Notes under the pieces: generated by a model
What the model was told of the DNA's origin: nothing
The model's input: only the letters and a program-made list of their open reading frames with translations
Database searches by the model: none
Position numbers and translations under genes: made by a program
Assembly: GCF_045278715.1 (NCBI RefSeq)
Contig: NZ_CP136420.1
Span: forward strand, 372,001-436,000
Origin: Neomoorella carbonis
Lineage (GTDB): Bacteria; Bacillota; DSM-521; Neomoorellales; Neomoorellaceae
Length of the DNA stretch: 64,000 nt
Direction: 5' to 3'
Part shown: in pieces, positions 39,201-47,222 of the stretch
Layout: each line of letters starts with the position of its first letter
Position numbering within the stretch: position 1 is the stretch's first letter

Positions 39201-41312
39201 GTGACAGTTGCAGGTCGCTATCAAAGGGGCGCCAGCGCCGTTATCCCGGCCTACAACGAGGCGGCTACGGTAGGTAAAGTAATTGAGACTTTAAAACAAG
39301 TAGCCAGCATTACCGAAATCATCGTGGTCAGCGACGGTTCGGAAGATGCTACGGCCAGTGTTGCCCGCCGCCATGGCGCCCGTGTCATCGAGCTGGCAAC
39401 CAATGGCGGCAAAGGAGCGGCCATGACCGTCGGTGCCCGCGCGGCCAGAGAGGACATCCTGCTATTCCTGGACGCCGACCTGGAGGGGCTGACGGCAGCC
39501 CACGTCGAGGCCCTGATTGCTCCATTGCTGGAAGGCAGCGCCGATATGACGGTGGGCATCTTCAGCCGGGGGAGGTCGCTTACGGACCTGGCCCAGGTGG
39601 TGGCTCCCCACCTTTCCGGCCAGCGGGCCATCCGCAAAGAGCTGTTCCTGGCGGTGGGGGCAGAAAAAAGCCGTTTTGAGGTTGAAGTATTGCTCACCAG
39701 CGAAGCCCGCGCCCGGGGCTGGCGGGTGAAGAAAATTCCCTTAATCAATATGACGCACATCATGAAGGAGGAAAAGCGAGGGTTGTACCGGGGCGTAATC
39801 GCCCGTATGGGGATGTATAAAGACATCCTGGGCTATATCTTGCGCCTGACGCGCAAAAAAATAAAAACGCGTCCGGTAGCGCTCCTGTTTTTACTGCTTT
39901 TCCTGGCGGTAGCCTTGAATTATGATATCCTGACCCTGCGGGCGGCGGCAGCTGCAGCCCGGCGGATGCCTGATCTGGAACTCCCGGCCGGAGGCCACCG
40001 GATTTTGGTTATTTCGCCCCACCCTGATGACGAAACCCTCGGAGCCGGGGGCCTTATTGCTCAGGCCAGGGATCGGGGGGATGCCGTGAAGGTAGTTATT
40101 ATGACCAACGGCGATGGTTTCCGGCGGGGAGTGGAAAAGTTCAACGGTCCTTTGCTGGCAGGGGCCAGTGACTTTTTGCAATACGGACGGGTACGGCAGC
40201 AGGAAGCCATCACTGCCCTGGGGGTCCTGGGAGTTAAAGCCGATGATGTTATGTTCCTGGGTTATCCCGACGGCGGCCTGGCCCCCATCTGGCTGGGTTA
40301 CTGGGGGCAGGACAGGCCCTATACCTCCGTTTATACCCGCCAGGCGGCAGTACCCTATAAACTGGCCTTTGCTCCGGGTGAGCCTTATACTGCTCCGGCT
40401 TTATTGAATACTCTGGTAGAAATCCTCAAAGACTACCGGCCCACCGATATTTATGTAACTGATACCAATGACAGCCACCCTGATCACTGGGCTACGGGGG
40501 CCTTTACCCTGGCAGCCACAGGAAAAGTCATGGGAGAAGATCCGACTTTCAGGCCACGCCTTTATACCTTTGTTATTCATACCGGCACCTGGCAAATACT
40601 ACCAGTCTTGGAGCGGGAAGCCAAACCCTTGTTGCCACCCGGGTATTTCCTCGCCCGGGGCACGCCCTGGTATAAACTGCCCCTGTCGCCGGAAGCCATG
40701 GACCGAAAAAAAAGGGCCATTGCCGCTTATCGAACTCAGGATCTGGTTATGCCGATCTTCCTGGCCAATTTTGAAAGGCCCAATGAAGTTTTCTCTCACC
40801 TACCAGACCAGCAGCTGGTACAGGATGATAGCAGTGCCGGAGGAGACGGCGAGCCAGCTTACTGGCCGGATTCGGCTCGGGTAGCACTAGATCCGGCTGG
40901 CGATCAGCTGACCAGGAAACTGGAGAATGGTGGCGATTTAAAGGCAGCTTACCTCTTGCAGGCCGGTAAAACTACCTATGTACGTCTGGATACCTGGGGC
41001 CGGCCCGGCTTTCCAGTGACCTATACAGCCAGCATCTACCTGTTGCCCGGAGAACCTGAGGGCCAGGTCCAGCGTTTCATCTTGCAGGTGGCCCCCGGTG
41101 AAAGGCAAGTCAGATGGCTGGCCCGGCCGGCCGGTTATAACCCGGGGTCTGTCCGGGTGACCTATCGGGAGCACAGTATTGAAATAGCTTTACCGGGCCT
41201 GGTGTCGCCGGGAGAGCATTACCTGATGTTTGCCGCCGCCACATCTATCGGTAAGATACCCCTGGACCGGATACCGTGGCGCCTTTTACGTGTAGACGGG
41301 GGCGGTTTGTAA
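39201..41312 (+). CDS. Fusion of GT2 glycosyltransferase and PIG-L/LmbE-type deacetylase
   Basis: 703 aa, GTG start with GGGGAG upstream. Residues ~10-225: family 2 glycosyltransferase of the DPM1/GpgS sort (IPAYNEAATVGKVIETL, VVSDGSEDAT, NGGKGAAM, FLDADLEGL). Residues ~233-253: one membrane helix with basic residues before it. Residues ~265-480: PIG-L deacetylase with zinc ligands in SPHPDDETLGAGG (~272) and DSHPDHWATGA (~424). Residues ~560-700: beta-rich tail. The positive-inside rule puts the transferase in the cytoplasm and the deacetylase outside. PIG-L enzymes deacetylate N-acetylglucosaminyl groups, so it may make and then deacetylate an aminosugar product. Start of a four-gene operon. 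Confidence 0.85.
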   Translation: MTVAGRYQRGASAVIPAYNEAATVGKVIETLKQVASITEIIVVSDGSEDATASVARRHGARVIELATNGGKGAAMTVGARAAREDILLFLDADLEGLTAAHVEALIAPLLEGSADMTVGIFSRGRSLTDLAQVVAPHLSGQRAIRKELFLAVGAEKSRFEVEVLLTSEARARGWRVKKIPLINMTHIMKEEKRGLYRGVIARMGMYKDILGYILRLTRKKIKTRPVALLFLLLFLAVALNYDILTLRAAAAAARRMPDLELPAGGHRILVISPHPDDETLGAGGLIAQARDRGDAVKVVIMTNGDGFRRGVEKFNGPLLAGASDFLQYGRVRQQEAITALGVLGVKADDVMFLGYPDGGLAPIWLGYWGQDRPYTSVYTRQAAVPYKLAFAPGEPYTAPALLNTLVEILKDYRPTDIYVTDTNDSHPDHWATGAFTLAATGKVMGEDPTFRPRLYTFVIHTGTWQILPVLEREAKPLLPPGYFLARGTPWYKLPLSPEAMDRKKRAIAAYRTQDLVMPIFLANFERPNEVFSHLPDQQLVQDDSSAGGDGEPAYWPDSARVALDPAGDQLTRKLENGGDLKAAYLLQAGKTTYVRLDTWGRPGFPVTYTASIYLLPGEPEGQVQRFILQVAPGERQVRWLARPAGYNPGSVRVTYREHSIEIALPGLVSPGEHYLMFAAATSIGKIPLDRIPWRLLRVDGGGL

Positions 41313-42299
41313 ATGGCCTCCATCCTCTTTGGCCTGGAAGAAGAAGTCTTTATTACCGAACCGGACCGGCCAACCCTCCAGTCCCTGTACTACCTGGCCC
41401 GCCTCCTCTGGCGGGACCCGGCCGATTATTATACCCATACTGCTTGTAACTTTACCCGGGGCAAGGACCTGCGTTTCGGCCTCATGAGCGGCATTGAGAT
41501 TTCTACCGGGGCCTTTGCGGCAATACCAGACCTCCTGGCCGATTTGCAGCGCCGTCGCCGGGAGCTGGCGGGCGTCTGCTCCGGCCTGATCGTCCCGGTG
41601 GGACACCTCTTCGACCAGGAGGAGCCTACCAATATCTGCGGCATGCACGTTCATATCAGCGGTTTCCCGGACCGCGAGCGGGCCTACCGCAACCTGGTCT
41701 ACTTTTTACCTCTCCTGGCCTTGCTGGTAATTAACTCTCCCGTTGCCGGCAACCGCTGTTACGGCCAGTCCTACCGGTGGGCAGAGGCTTTTGCCATCGG
41801 CCCTTTACGGGATGACAGGCGCTACCGTTTTCAGGATCTTATTGTATCCAAACGCCTGGGTACCCTGGAGATCCGGGTTTTCGACCCGGTGTGGGACCTG
41901 GAACGCATCCGGATTTTACTGGAGTGTATCCAGGCCGTCCTCAAAGCCGGTAAAGATTATCCCGGCGATATAGAGGTTTACAACAGCCTGCGCCTGAAGG
42001 CGGCCAGGGAGGGTTACATTGAGGAACTGCGTCCGGTTTACCGTGACTTAACCCGGCTCCTGCCGGTGCCGGAAGACCTGTTCCGCCGTACCCCGGCCGA
42101 CACCGTCAAGGAACTCTGGCTCCGGGAGGGTACTCTGGCCACTTATGCTGCCCTGGACAATGCCTACCGCAATGGGGTCTTGAAGCCCCGGCCCCTGCGA
42201 CCGGTAAAAGTGAGCTGGCCCTTGATGCTGGCCGGCTTTTGCGGTTATTATTTACCCAAAATGCCCTATAATATCAAGAAAGTGTGGTCGGAATGGTGA
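41313..42299 (+). CDS. GCS2/YbdK-like carboxylate-amine ligase
   Basis: 328 aa of the glutamate-cysteine ligase type 2 superfamily. FGLEEEVFI at the N-terminus and GMHVHISGFPDRERAYRNL (~110-130) are the metal/ATP-site signatures; SKRLGTLEIRVFD (~178) is the conserved strand with the Glu. It forms an amide bond between a carboxylate and an amine with ATP. Start codon directly abuts the stop of the fusion gene and its end overlaps psd, so it belongs to the lipid operon; the substrate is unknown. It has no flanking glutathione or bacillithiol gene. Confidence 0.85.
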   Translation: MASILFGLEEEVFITEPDRPTLQSLYYLARLLWRDPADYYTHTACNFTRGKDLRFGLMSGIEISTGAFAAIPDLLADLQRRRRELAGVCSGLIVPVGHLFDQEEPTNICGMHVHISGFPDRERAYRNLVYFLPLLALLVINSPVAGNRCYGQSYRWAEAFAIGPLRDDRRYRFQDLIVSKRLGTLEIRVFDPVWDLERIRILLECIQAVLKAGKDYPGDIEVYNSLRLKAAREGYIEELRPVYRDLTRLLPVPEDLFRRTPADTVKELWLREGTLATYAALDNAYRNGVLKPRPLRPVKVSWPLMLAGFCGYYLPKMPYNIKKVWSEW

Positions 42300-43009
42300 C
42301 CTTTTTTAAGATCCTGGCGGGCCTTGCCGTCATCGGCGGCGGCATCTTTTGGTACCTGCGCAAGGTATGGTTTTATCGCGACCCGGTGCGGGTGGCGCCG
42401 CAAGAGGAAGGAGCCATCCTGGCCCCGGCCGACGGCAAGGTGGTCTATATCAAGCCCTTTCGCGATGGCCGGGTGGTAGCGGAGAAACTGGGCCGGCCCA
42501 TTCCCATTGAGGAAATAATGAAAGCTCCGGGCCTTAGTGACAGGGGCTGGATCGTTGGTATCTACATGTCTCCCCTGGATGTCCACTTTAACTATGCTCC
42601 CATTGATGCCCGGGTGGAGAATATGGTCCATACCCAGGCCAGGGTGAATTTGCCCATGGTCGACCTGTGGGAATATATTCGCCTCACCTATCTCCGGCGG
42701 GCGGTAGATCTTTTCAGCCACCGCTACCGCCTGGTAAATGAACGATTGACCATCTTCTTAAGGGGCCGTGACGTGCAGCTGGCCATGGTGGAGATTGCCG
42801 ATAAGTTTGTCAATAAAATCAAATGTTTTATCACTCCCGGCCAGGCCGTTACCCGGGGCCAGAAGGTTTCCTTTATCGAACGGGGTTCCCAGGTAGACCT
42901 GGTTATCTTCAGGGATGATGTAGAGTTTGCCGTCCGGGTGGGCCAGCAGGTTTACGGCGCCCGGACGGTGGTGGCCCGTTACCGGGCGGCAGGCGGGGCA
43001 GGGCAGTGA
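42293..43009 (+). CDS. psd: Phosphatidylserine decarboxylase-type protein
   Basis: 238 aa from the ATG at 42293, overlapping the ligase stop. Pyruvoyl-dependent decarboxylase: ILAPADGKVVYIKPF (~41) and the H-containing SPLDVHFNYAP (~90) are family sites, and ERGSQVDL (~204) is the self-cleavage point where the Ser becomes the pyruvoyl group (normally GS[ST]). One N-terminal membrane helix (~6-22). It converts phosphatidylserine to phosphatidylethanolamine. No pss gene is visible in the window, so the substrate could be another serine-headed lipid. Confidence 0.88.
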   Translation: MVTFFKILAGLAVIGGGIFWYLRKVWFYRDPVRVAPQEEGAILAPADGKVVYIKPFRDGRVVAEKLGRPIPIEEIMKAPGLSDRGWIVGIYMSPLDVHFNYAPIDARVENMVHTQARVNLPMVDLWEYIRLTYLRRAVDLFSHRYRLVNERLTIFLRGRDVQLAMVEIADKFVNKIKCFITPGQAVTRGQKVSFIERGSQVDLVIFRDDVEFAVRVGQQVYGARTVVARYRAAGGAGQ

Positions 43010-43608
43010 CGGCCGTCCACGTCTATATGGCTCTCTTTGGCCTGCTGGTCGTTGAAGGTATGGGGGTCCCGGGCATCCCCTTTGAGCCGGTCTTCCTGGC
43101 CGCCGGTTATTTAATCGAGCGCGGGGAGATGAACTTTTGGGGGGCAGTGACGGTTGGCAGCGCCGGCAATCTCCTGGGCAACTTGATAGGTTACTGGCTG
43201 GGGGCCAGGCCGGGGCGAGGCCTAATCGAACGCTTTCTCCACCGGGGCTGGGGTCCGGACGGCCTGGCTACAACCCGGGACTGGCTGGGCCGCTATGGAG
43301 CGGCGGTAATTATCTTTGCCCGCTGGTTCGGCCCCATCAGGACCCCGGCCATCCTGGCAGCAGGGGTCCTGGGAATGAATCCCGGCATCTATGCCCTTTA
43401 TTCAGCCCTGGGCGCCTTTACCTGGACCCTGGCCTGGCAGTATGCCAGCTGGAAGGGGGCCCATTATCTCCTTGGGTGGTGGCAGCTTTACCGCCGGTAT
43501 GCTACCTGGTGGATGGATGCCCTGTTGATCTTTGTGCTGCTGGCCATTACTGCCGGCTCCATCTATTATTGCTGGCGCCGGCGCATGGAAGGAAATGGCA
43601 AAAAATAA
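43006..43608 (+). CDS. dedA: DedA-family membrane protein
   Basis: 200 aa, GTG start overlapping the psd stop. The SNARE-associated/DedA domain is clear: GMGVPGIPFEPVFLAAGYL (~20), GNLLGNLIGYWLGARPG (~50) and IIFARWFGPIRTPAILAAG with the conserved Arg residues (~107). DedA proteins are lipid transporters/scramblases (undecaprenyl phosphate, phosphatidylethanolamine). Its place after psd suggests flipping of the product. Last gene of the operon. Confidence 0.92.
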   Translation: MTAVHVYMALFGLLVVEGMGVPGIPFEPVFLAAGYLIERGEMNFWGAVTVGSAGNLLGNLIGYWLGARPGRGLIERFLHRGWGPDGLATTRDWLGRYGAAVIIFARWFGPIRTPAILAAGVLGMNPGIYALYSALGAFTWTLAWQYASWKGAHYLLGWWQLYRRYATWWMDALLIFVLLAITAGSIYYCWRRRMEGNGKK

Positions 43609-43610
43609 GT

Positions 43611-43640
43611 TTGACAAATCCTCGTATCTTATGTTAAAAT
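43611..43640 (+). promoter_or_regulatory. Promoter of the c-di-AMP riboswitch operon
   Basis: TTGACA (43611-43616), 18 bases, TAAAAT (43635-43640) with an upstream TG. Immediately after the dedA stop. Confidence 0.75.
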
Positions 43641-43654
43641 TATTTCTAACAACT

Positions 43655-43860
43655 GAATAAAACCGAACGCTGAATCCCTCTTCAGGGAACGGGGGAACCA
43701 ATCTTTTGGGGTGAATCCCCGCACTCAGTAGTTATTACTTCTTCCGTAAAATCCTCTTATCCTAAAGGATATTTTGGATAATTGAGTGCGGGGTAGGGTT
43801 AGCTTTCGACCCGAACCCGGCAGCTAACTTCGTAAGCGTGGAAAGTGAAAGAGGTATCGT
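43655..43860 (+). promoter_or_regulatory. Cyclic-di-AMP riboswitch (ydaO/yuaA)
   Basis: Conserved blocks in order: CCGAACGCTGAATCCC, TTCAGGGAACGGGGGAACCA, GGGGTGAATCCCCGCACTC, then after a variable hairpin GAGTGCGGGGTAGGGTTAGC, GACCCGAACCCGGCAGCTAAC and CGTAAGCGTGG. These match the ydaO consensus, which turns genes off when c-di-AMP is high. A terminator lies at 43883 and the aminomutase gene at 43939. Confidence 0.93.
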
Positions 43861-43882
43861 ACCCCTTTAGTTTCTTGCACCC

Positions 43883-43912
43883 AAAACCCCGGTTCAGGCC
43901 GGGGTTTTACTT
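43883..43912 (+). terminator. ydaO terminator
   Basis: AAAACCCCGG / CCGGGGTTTT, 10-bp perfect stem with six-base loop and T run; sits between riboswitch and ribosome site. Confidence 0.92.
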
Positions 43913-43938
43913 TATAACAGGAAGGGAGGTAGAATCTT

Positions 43939-45222
43939 ATGAGTGTCTATCCCAACAAAGGGAGGCTGATGAGTAGAGAAACCAAAAGGGAAATTGCCCT
44001 GCAAAGGGCAGCTGAGTTGAAGGCTCGAATTATTGATTACCTGGACGCCAGGGATGCCATTCCCAGCGGTTTGGAAGCCGCAGCGGAGATTGAAGCCAAC
44101 CGGCAGCGGATTATGGCCTATTTTGGTGCCAGTGAAGATGATTGGCAAGATTGGCGCTGGCAATTGCAGCACCGGATTACCTCGGTTGCCGTTCTGGAGG
44201 AATTAATTCCCTTAACTGAAGAGGAAAAGGAAGCCATCAAGCGGGTCGAGCGTACCTACCGCTGGGCCGTTTCACCCTATTACCTTTCTCTCATGGGCAA
44301 AGATGCCGGCTGTCCCATCAGGCGGCAGGCCTTACCCAGCGCCGCCGAGCTGGAGGACAACATCGGGGTACTTGATCCCATGGATGAGGAGCTGACGTCA
44401 CCGGCACCGGCCATTACCCGCCGTTATCCCGACCGCTTGATTATTAACGTCACCAACCAGTGCGCCATGTACTGCCGCCACTGCCAGCGGCGCCGCAATA
44501 TCGGTGAAGTTGACCGGAGCCGCAGCCGCCGGGAGTTGGAGCAGGCCCTGGAGTATATTCGCCGCAATAAAGAAATACGCGATGTCCTGATTACCGGCGG
44601 CGACGCTTTAATGCTGAGTGACGCCACAATCGACTGGCTGTTGACGGAACTGGATAATATACCCCATGTGGAGATTAAGCGCCTGGGCACCCGGGTGCCG
44701 GTTACTTTGCCCCAGCGTATCACGCCGGAATTGTGCCGGGTACTGGCCAAGCACCCGCCGCTTTACCTCAATACCCAGTTTAACCACCCCAGGGAGGTTA
44801 CGGCGGCGGCGAAAGCTGCCTGCGACCGCCTGGTGCAGGCCGGGGTGGTCCTGGGAAACCAGGCGGTTTTATTAAAGGGCATCAATAACCATCCCTTTGT
44901 TATGAGGAAGCTCAACCAGGAACTGTTGAAAATCCGGGTACGGCCCTATTATATCTTCCACGCCAAGCCGGTTAAAGGGACGACCCACTTTATCACTTCC
45001 ATTGAGGAAGGCGTGGAAATAATGGAGCAGCTGCGCGGCTATACCTCCGGCCTGGCCGTACCTACCTATATAATCAACGCCCCCCACGGGCTGGGCAAGA
45101 CGCCCATCTTACCACAATATGTGCTGGCCTGCAATGACGACCAGGTCATCCTGCGGACCTGGGAAAAGCGGACCCTCTTTTACCCCAACCTGGGCCGCGA
45201 GGACAAGCGGGCCAGGGCCTAA
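43939..45222 (+). CDS. eam: Radical-SAM aminomutase, probably glutamate 2,3-aminomutase
   Basis: 427 aa of the lysine 2,3-aminomutase family (PLP plus 4Fe-4S/SAM). Radical-SAM motif CAMYCRHCQRRR (~173) and PLP Lys in PHGLGKTP (~387). The two Asp residues that hold the lysine side-chain amine in true lysine 2,3-aminomutase are replaced: GINNHPF has Asn where VND is usual, and FHAKPVKG has Lys where QCDLS is usual. These changes, and CQRRRNIGEVDR, match glutamate 2,3-aminomutase, which makes beta-glutamate, an osmolyte. c-di-AMP riboswitch control fits osmolyte supply. No beta-lysine acetyltransferase (ablB) follows, also arguing against the lysine route. Monocistronic. Confidence 0.8.
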   Translation: MSVYPNKGRLMSRETKREIALQRAAELKARIIDYLDARDAIPSGLEAAAEIEANRQRIMAYFGASEDDWQDWRWQLQHRITSVAVLEELIPLTEEEKEAIKRVERTYRWAVSPYYLSLMGKDAGCPIRRQALPSAAELEDNIGVLDPMDEELTSPAPAITRRYPDRLIINVTNQCAMYCRHCQRRRNIGEVDRSRSRRELEQALEYIRRNKEIRDVLITGGDALMLSDATIDWLLTELDNIPHVEIKRLGTRVPVTLPQRITPELCRVLAKHPPLYLNTQFNHPREVTAAAKAACDRLVQAGVVLGNQAVLLKGINNHPFVMRKLNQELLKIRVRPYYIFHAKPVKGTTHFITSIEEGVEIMEQLRGYTSGLAVPTYIINAPHGLGKTPILPQYVLACNDDQVILRTWEKRTLFYPNLGREDKRARA

Positions 45223-45227
45223 AACTG

Positions 45228-45256
45228 AGCGCCGGGACTGACACCGGCGCTTTTTT
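45228..45256 (+). terminator. Terminator of the aminomutase gene
   Basis: AGCGCCGG / CCGGCGCT stem, followed by TTTTTT. Confidence 0.9.
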
Positions 45257-45316
45257 AGATTATAATCCAGCCGGCCGGGCCACTTCCTAGTAAAACCCTT
45301 TCCCGCTTATCTCCTC

Positions 45317-46075
45317 TTAATGATGGGGCTCGGTGACGTTGTAGGCTTCCTTGAGGACCACAATATCGACGCGCCGGTTGCGGGCCATATTGGCTTCCGT
45401 ATCATTGGGCACCACGGGGCGATATTCACCGTAGCCGGTAGCCGACAGGCGCTCGGGGTTAATACCGGCATCGTTCACCAAAACTTTAACGACATTAGTG
45501 GCCCGGGCCGTCGACAGCTCCCAGTTGGAAGGGAAGAGAGGAGTGTGAATGGGTAAATTGTCGGTATGTCCTTCTACCCGCAGGTAATTGGGGAGTTTGG
45601 CCAGGGCCTGGCCCACCCGCTGGAGAAGGGCGTGGGCTGCGGGGGTTAGTTCAGCAGATCCCTTGGGAAAGAGGATAGTATCGGCCATGCTGACCACCAG
45701 CCCCCTCTCCTCGTTTTTGAGGGTGACCTGGTCCTGGAGGCCTTCCTGCTGGATGTACTGCTGGAGTTCAACCTTGATCCTGGCGAGTTCTGCTCCTTCA
45801 GTGCTCTGCCCTTCCGTACCCTGGCCGCCCGGCGCCGGGGCTACACCGGGAACCAGGGAGGGCAGGCCCCCGGCATCAAACAGGCCCGGCGCTGGTGACC
45901 CTATAAATGCCTGGGCCAGGGAACTGGCCAGGGCAGCCATTTTTTGCGCGTTGATGGTGCTGATGGAGTACATTACCACGAAGAAGATCATAAGCAGGGT
46001 AATCAAGTCGGAATAGGTTAAAAGCCAGCGCTCTTTATTATCATGACTAACCTTTTCGGCCTGGCGCCTGGGCAC
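45317..46075 (-). CDS. motB: MotB flagellar stator protein
   Basis: 252 aa. One N-terminal membrane helix with the proton/ion-binding Asp in LTYSDLITLLMIFFVVMYS (~20), a plug/linker, then an OmpA-like peptidoglycan-binding domain (~130-245: FPKGSAELTPAAH, VEGHTDNLPIH, SNWELSTARATNVV, NRRVDIVV). Anchors the stator to the wall. Starts with GTG inside the end of motA (29-base overlap). Confidence 0.95.
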   Translation of the reverse strand: MPRRQAEKVSHDNKERWLLTYSDLITLLMIFFVVMYSISTINAQKMAALASSLAQAFIGSPAPGLFDAGGLPSLVPGVAPAPGGQGTEGQSTEGAELARIKVELQQYIQQEGLQDQVTLKNEERGLVVSMADTILFPKGSAELTPAAHALLQRVGQALAKLPNYLRVEGHTDNLPIHTPLFPSNWELSTARATNVVKVLVNDAGINPERLSATGYGEYRPVVPNDTEANMARNRRVDIVVLKEAYNVTEPHH

Positions 46076-46868
46076 CGGCGGCCACCCCCTTTGCTGCCGC
46101 CTCGTCCAGGACGGCCCGCTGTTTATCGGGAGACAGGAAAGCCATCAGGGTACTGCGGATCAGGGTGGGGTTCCTGCCGGCCTGGAGGGCGAGTACTCCC
46201 TCCAGGATCATTTCCTGGTAGATGCGCTCCTTGTTGGCTTTATTCTTGAGCTTGGCGGCAATGGGCAGCCACAGGAGGTTGGCGGAAGAGACGCCGTAGA
46301 GGGTGGCGATAAAGGCCATGGCTATGGAAGGCCCCAGCTTATCCGGGGAGCTGATATTGCTGAGGACGTGGACCAGTCCCATGACGGTACCGATGATGCC
46401 CATGGTGGGGGCATAGCCGCCGGCGGCTTCAAAAATGCTGATGCCGGTGGCGTGCCGCGCTTCTGCGGCGTAAATATACTGTTCGAGGACATTGCGGGTC
46501 TGTTCGGGGTCGGTGCCGTCCACCACCAGCTGCAGGGCGGACCTCAGGAAAGCGTCATGGATGGTGTCCAGTTCCTTTTCCAGCCGGACAAAACCTTCCC
46601 TGCGGGCCAAAATGGCGTAATTAACGATGGTTTCAATAGTCTGGTTCAAGTCAAAGGGCTTTTCCCGGAAGGCTATTTTTAGCAAACGCGGGACGTTAAG
46701 GATTTCTTCCCGGCTGAAGCCGATCATAGTGGCACCGATAGTGCCGCCGAAAACGATCATGGCTGCCGTCACGGCCAGGAGGGCGCCAGGCTCGCCTCCT
46801 TCCAGGATGAAGGCGGCAATCAGGGAGCCGAAACCAATAATTAAGCCCAGGACGACATTAAGATCCAA
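46047..46868 (-). CDS. motA: MotA flagellar stator protein
   Basis: 273 aa, four membrane helices and a cytoplasmic loop that meets the rotor. Start is TTG at 46868 (MDLNVVLGLIIG), with the AGGTGG ribosome site supplied by the leader repeat. Conserved VLEGGEPGALL, REGFVRLE, and GIIGTVMGLVHVLSNISSPDKLGPSIAMAF in two pieces (~150-180) are typical. motAB are the only flagellar genes here; the IS110 element lies directly upstream of their leader. Confidence 0.95.
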   Translation of the reverse strand: MDLNVVLGLIIGFGSLIAAFILEGGEPGALLAVTAAMIVFGGTIGATMIGFSREEILNVPRLLKIAFREKPFDLNQTIETIVNYAILARREGFVRLEKELDTIHDAFLRSALQLVVDGTDPEQTRNVLEQYIYAAEARHATGISIFEAAGGYAPTMGIIGTVMGLVHVLSNISSPDKLGPSIAMAFIATLYGVSSANLLWLPIAAKLKNKANKERIYQEMILEGVLALQAGRNPTLIRSTLMAFLSPDKQRAVLDEAAAKGVAAGAQAPGRKG

Positions 46869-46976
46869 ATAAACATACCACCTATCTCAATAATTTGCTT
46901 CTATCTCGTTAAATCGCCTGCTCTCTTAGATTTTCAATTTTTTACGATAAAGTTCAAGAGGGCAGACTAAGCCTCC
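46869..46976 (-). repeat. Conserved ~100-nt leader repeat, copy B (upstream of motA)
   Basis: Same element as 11364-11470: hairpin TCTGCCCTCTT / AAGAGAGCAG, then GATAGAAGCAAATTATTGAGATAGGTGGT. Like copy A it ends exactly at the ribosome site of the following minus-strand gene. Differences lie mostly in the hairpin loop and the spacer, and the hairpin stem is kept. Confidence 0.7.
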
Positions 46977-47222
46977 ATCATCGTCCACAACAACAAGACG
47001 ATGGTTTAATCTTTAAGTCTTGGGTAGTAACCTCACCACTTCCTGGCCCTCGGCTACCCTATCATGTCTCCCGGGGTCTATGCCCTGTTTCATTCCTTCG
47101 TTCGGCCTTTTGAGGGCGGGTGGGTTGCGCCTGGTACTTATGAGCAGGGTCTATGCCCTTATGGTGGTGATTAAGGCTTCCCCCACCCAAGACTTTTTAC
47201 CTTGTGTTTGGGTTTTTACTTC
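46977..47222 (-). ncRNA. Candidate IS110 bridge-RNA-encoding end
   Basis: About 245 bases between the transposase stop and the motA leader. An 11-base inverted repeat (AAGTCTTGGGT 47015-47025 / ACCCAAGACTT 47185-47195) encloses ~160 bases, and GGGCATAGACCC (minus strand) occurs twice within it (near 47079 and 47147). IS110-type elements carry a structured guide ('bridge') RNA in a non-coding end; a long structured stretch with repeated loop-like words is what would be expected. Exact RNA ends cannot be set by eye. Confidence 0.45.
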
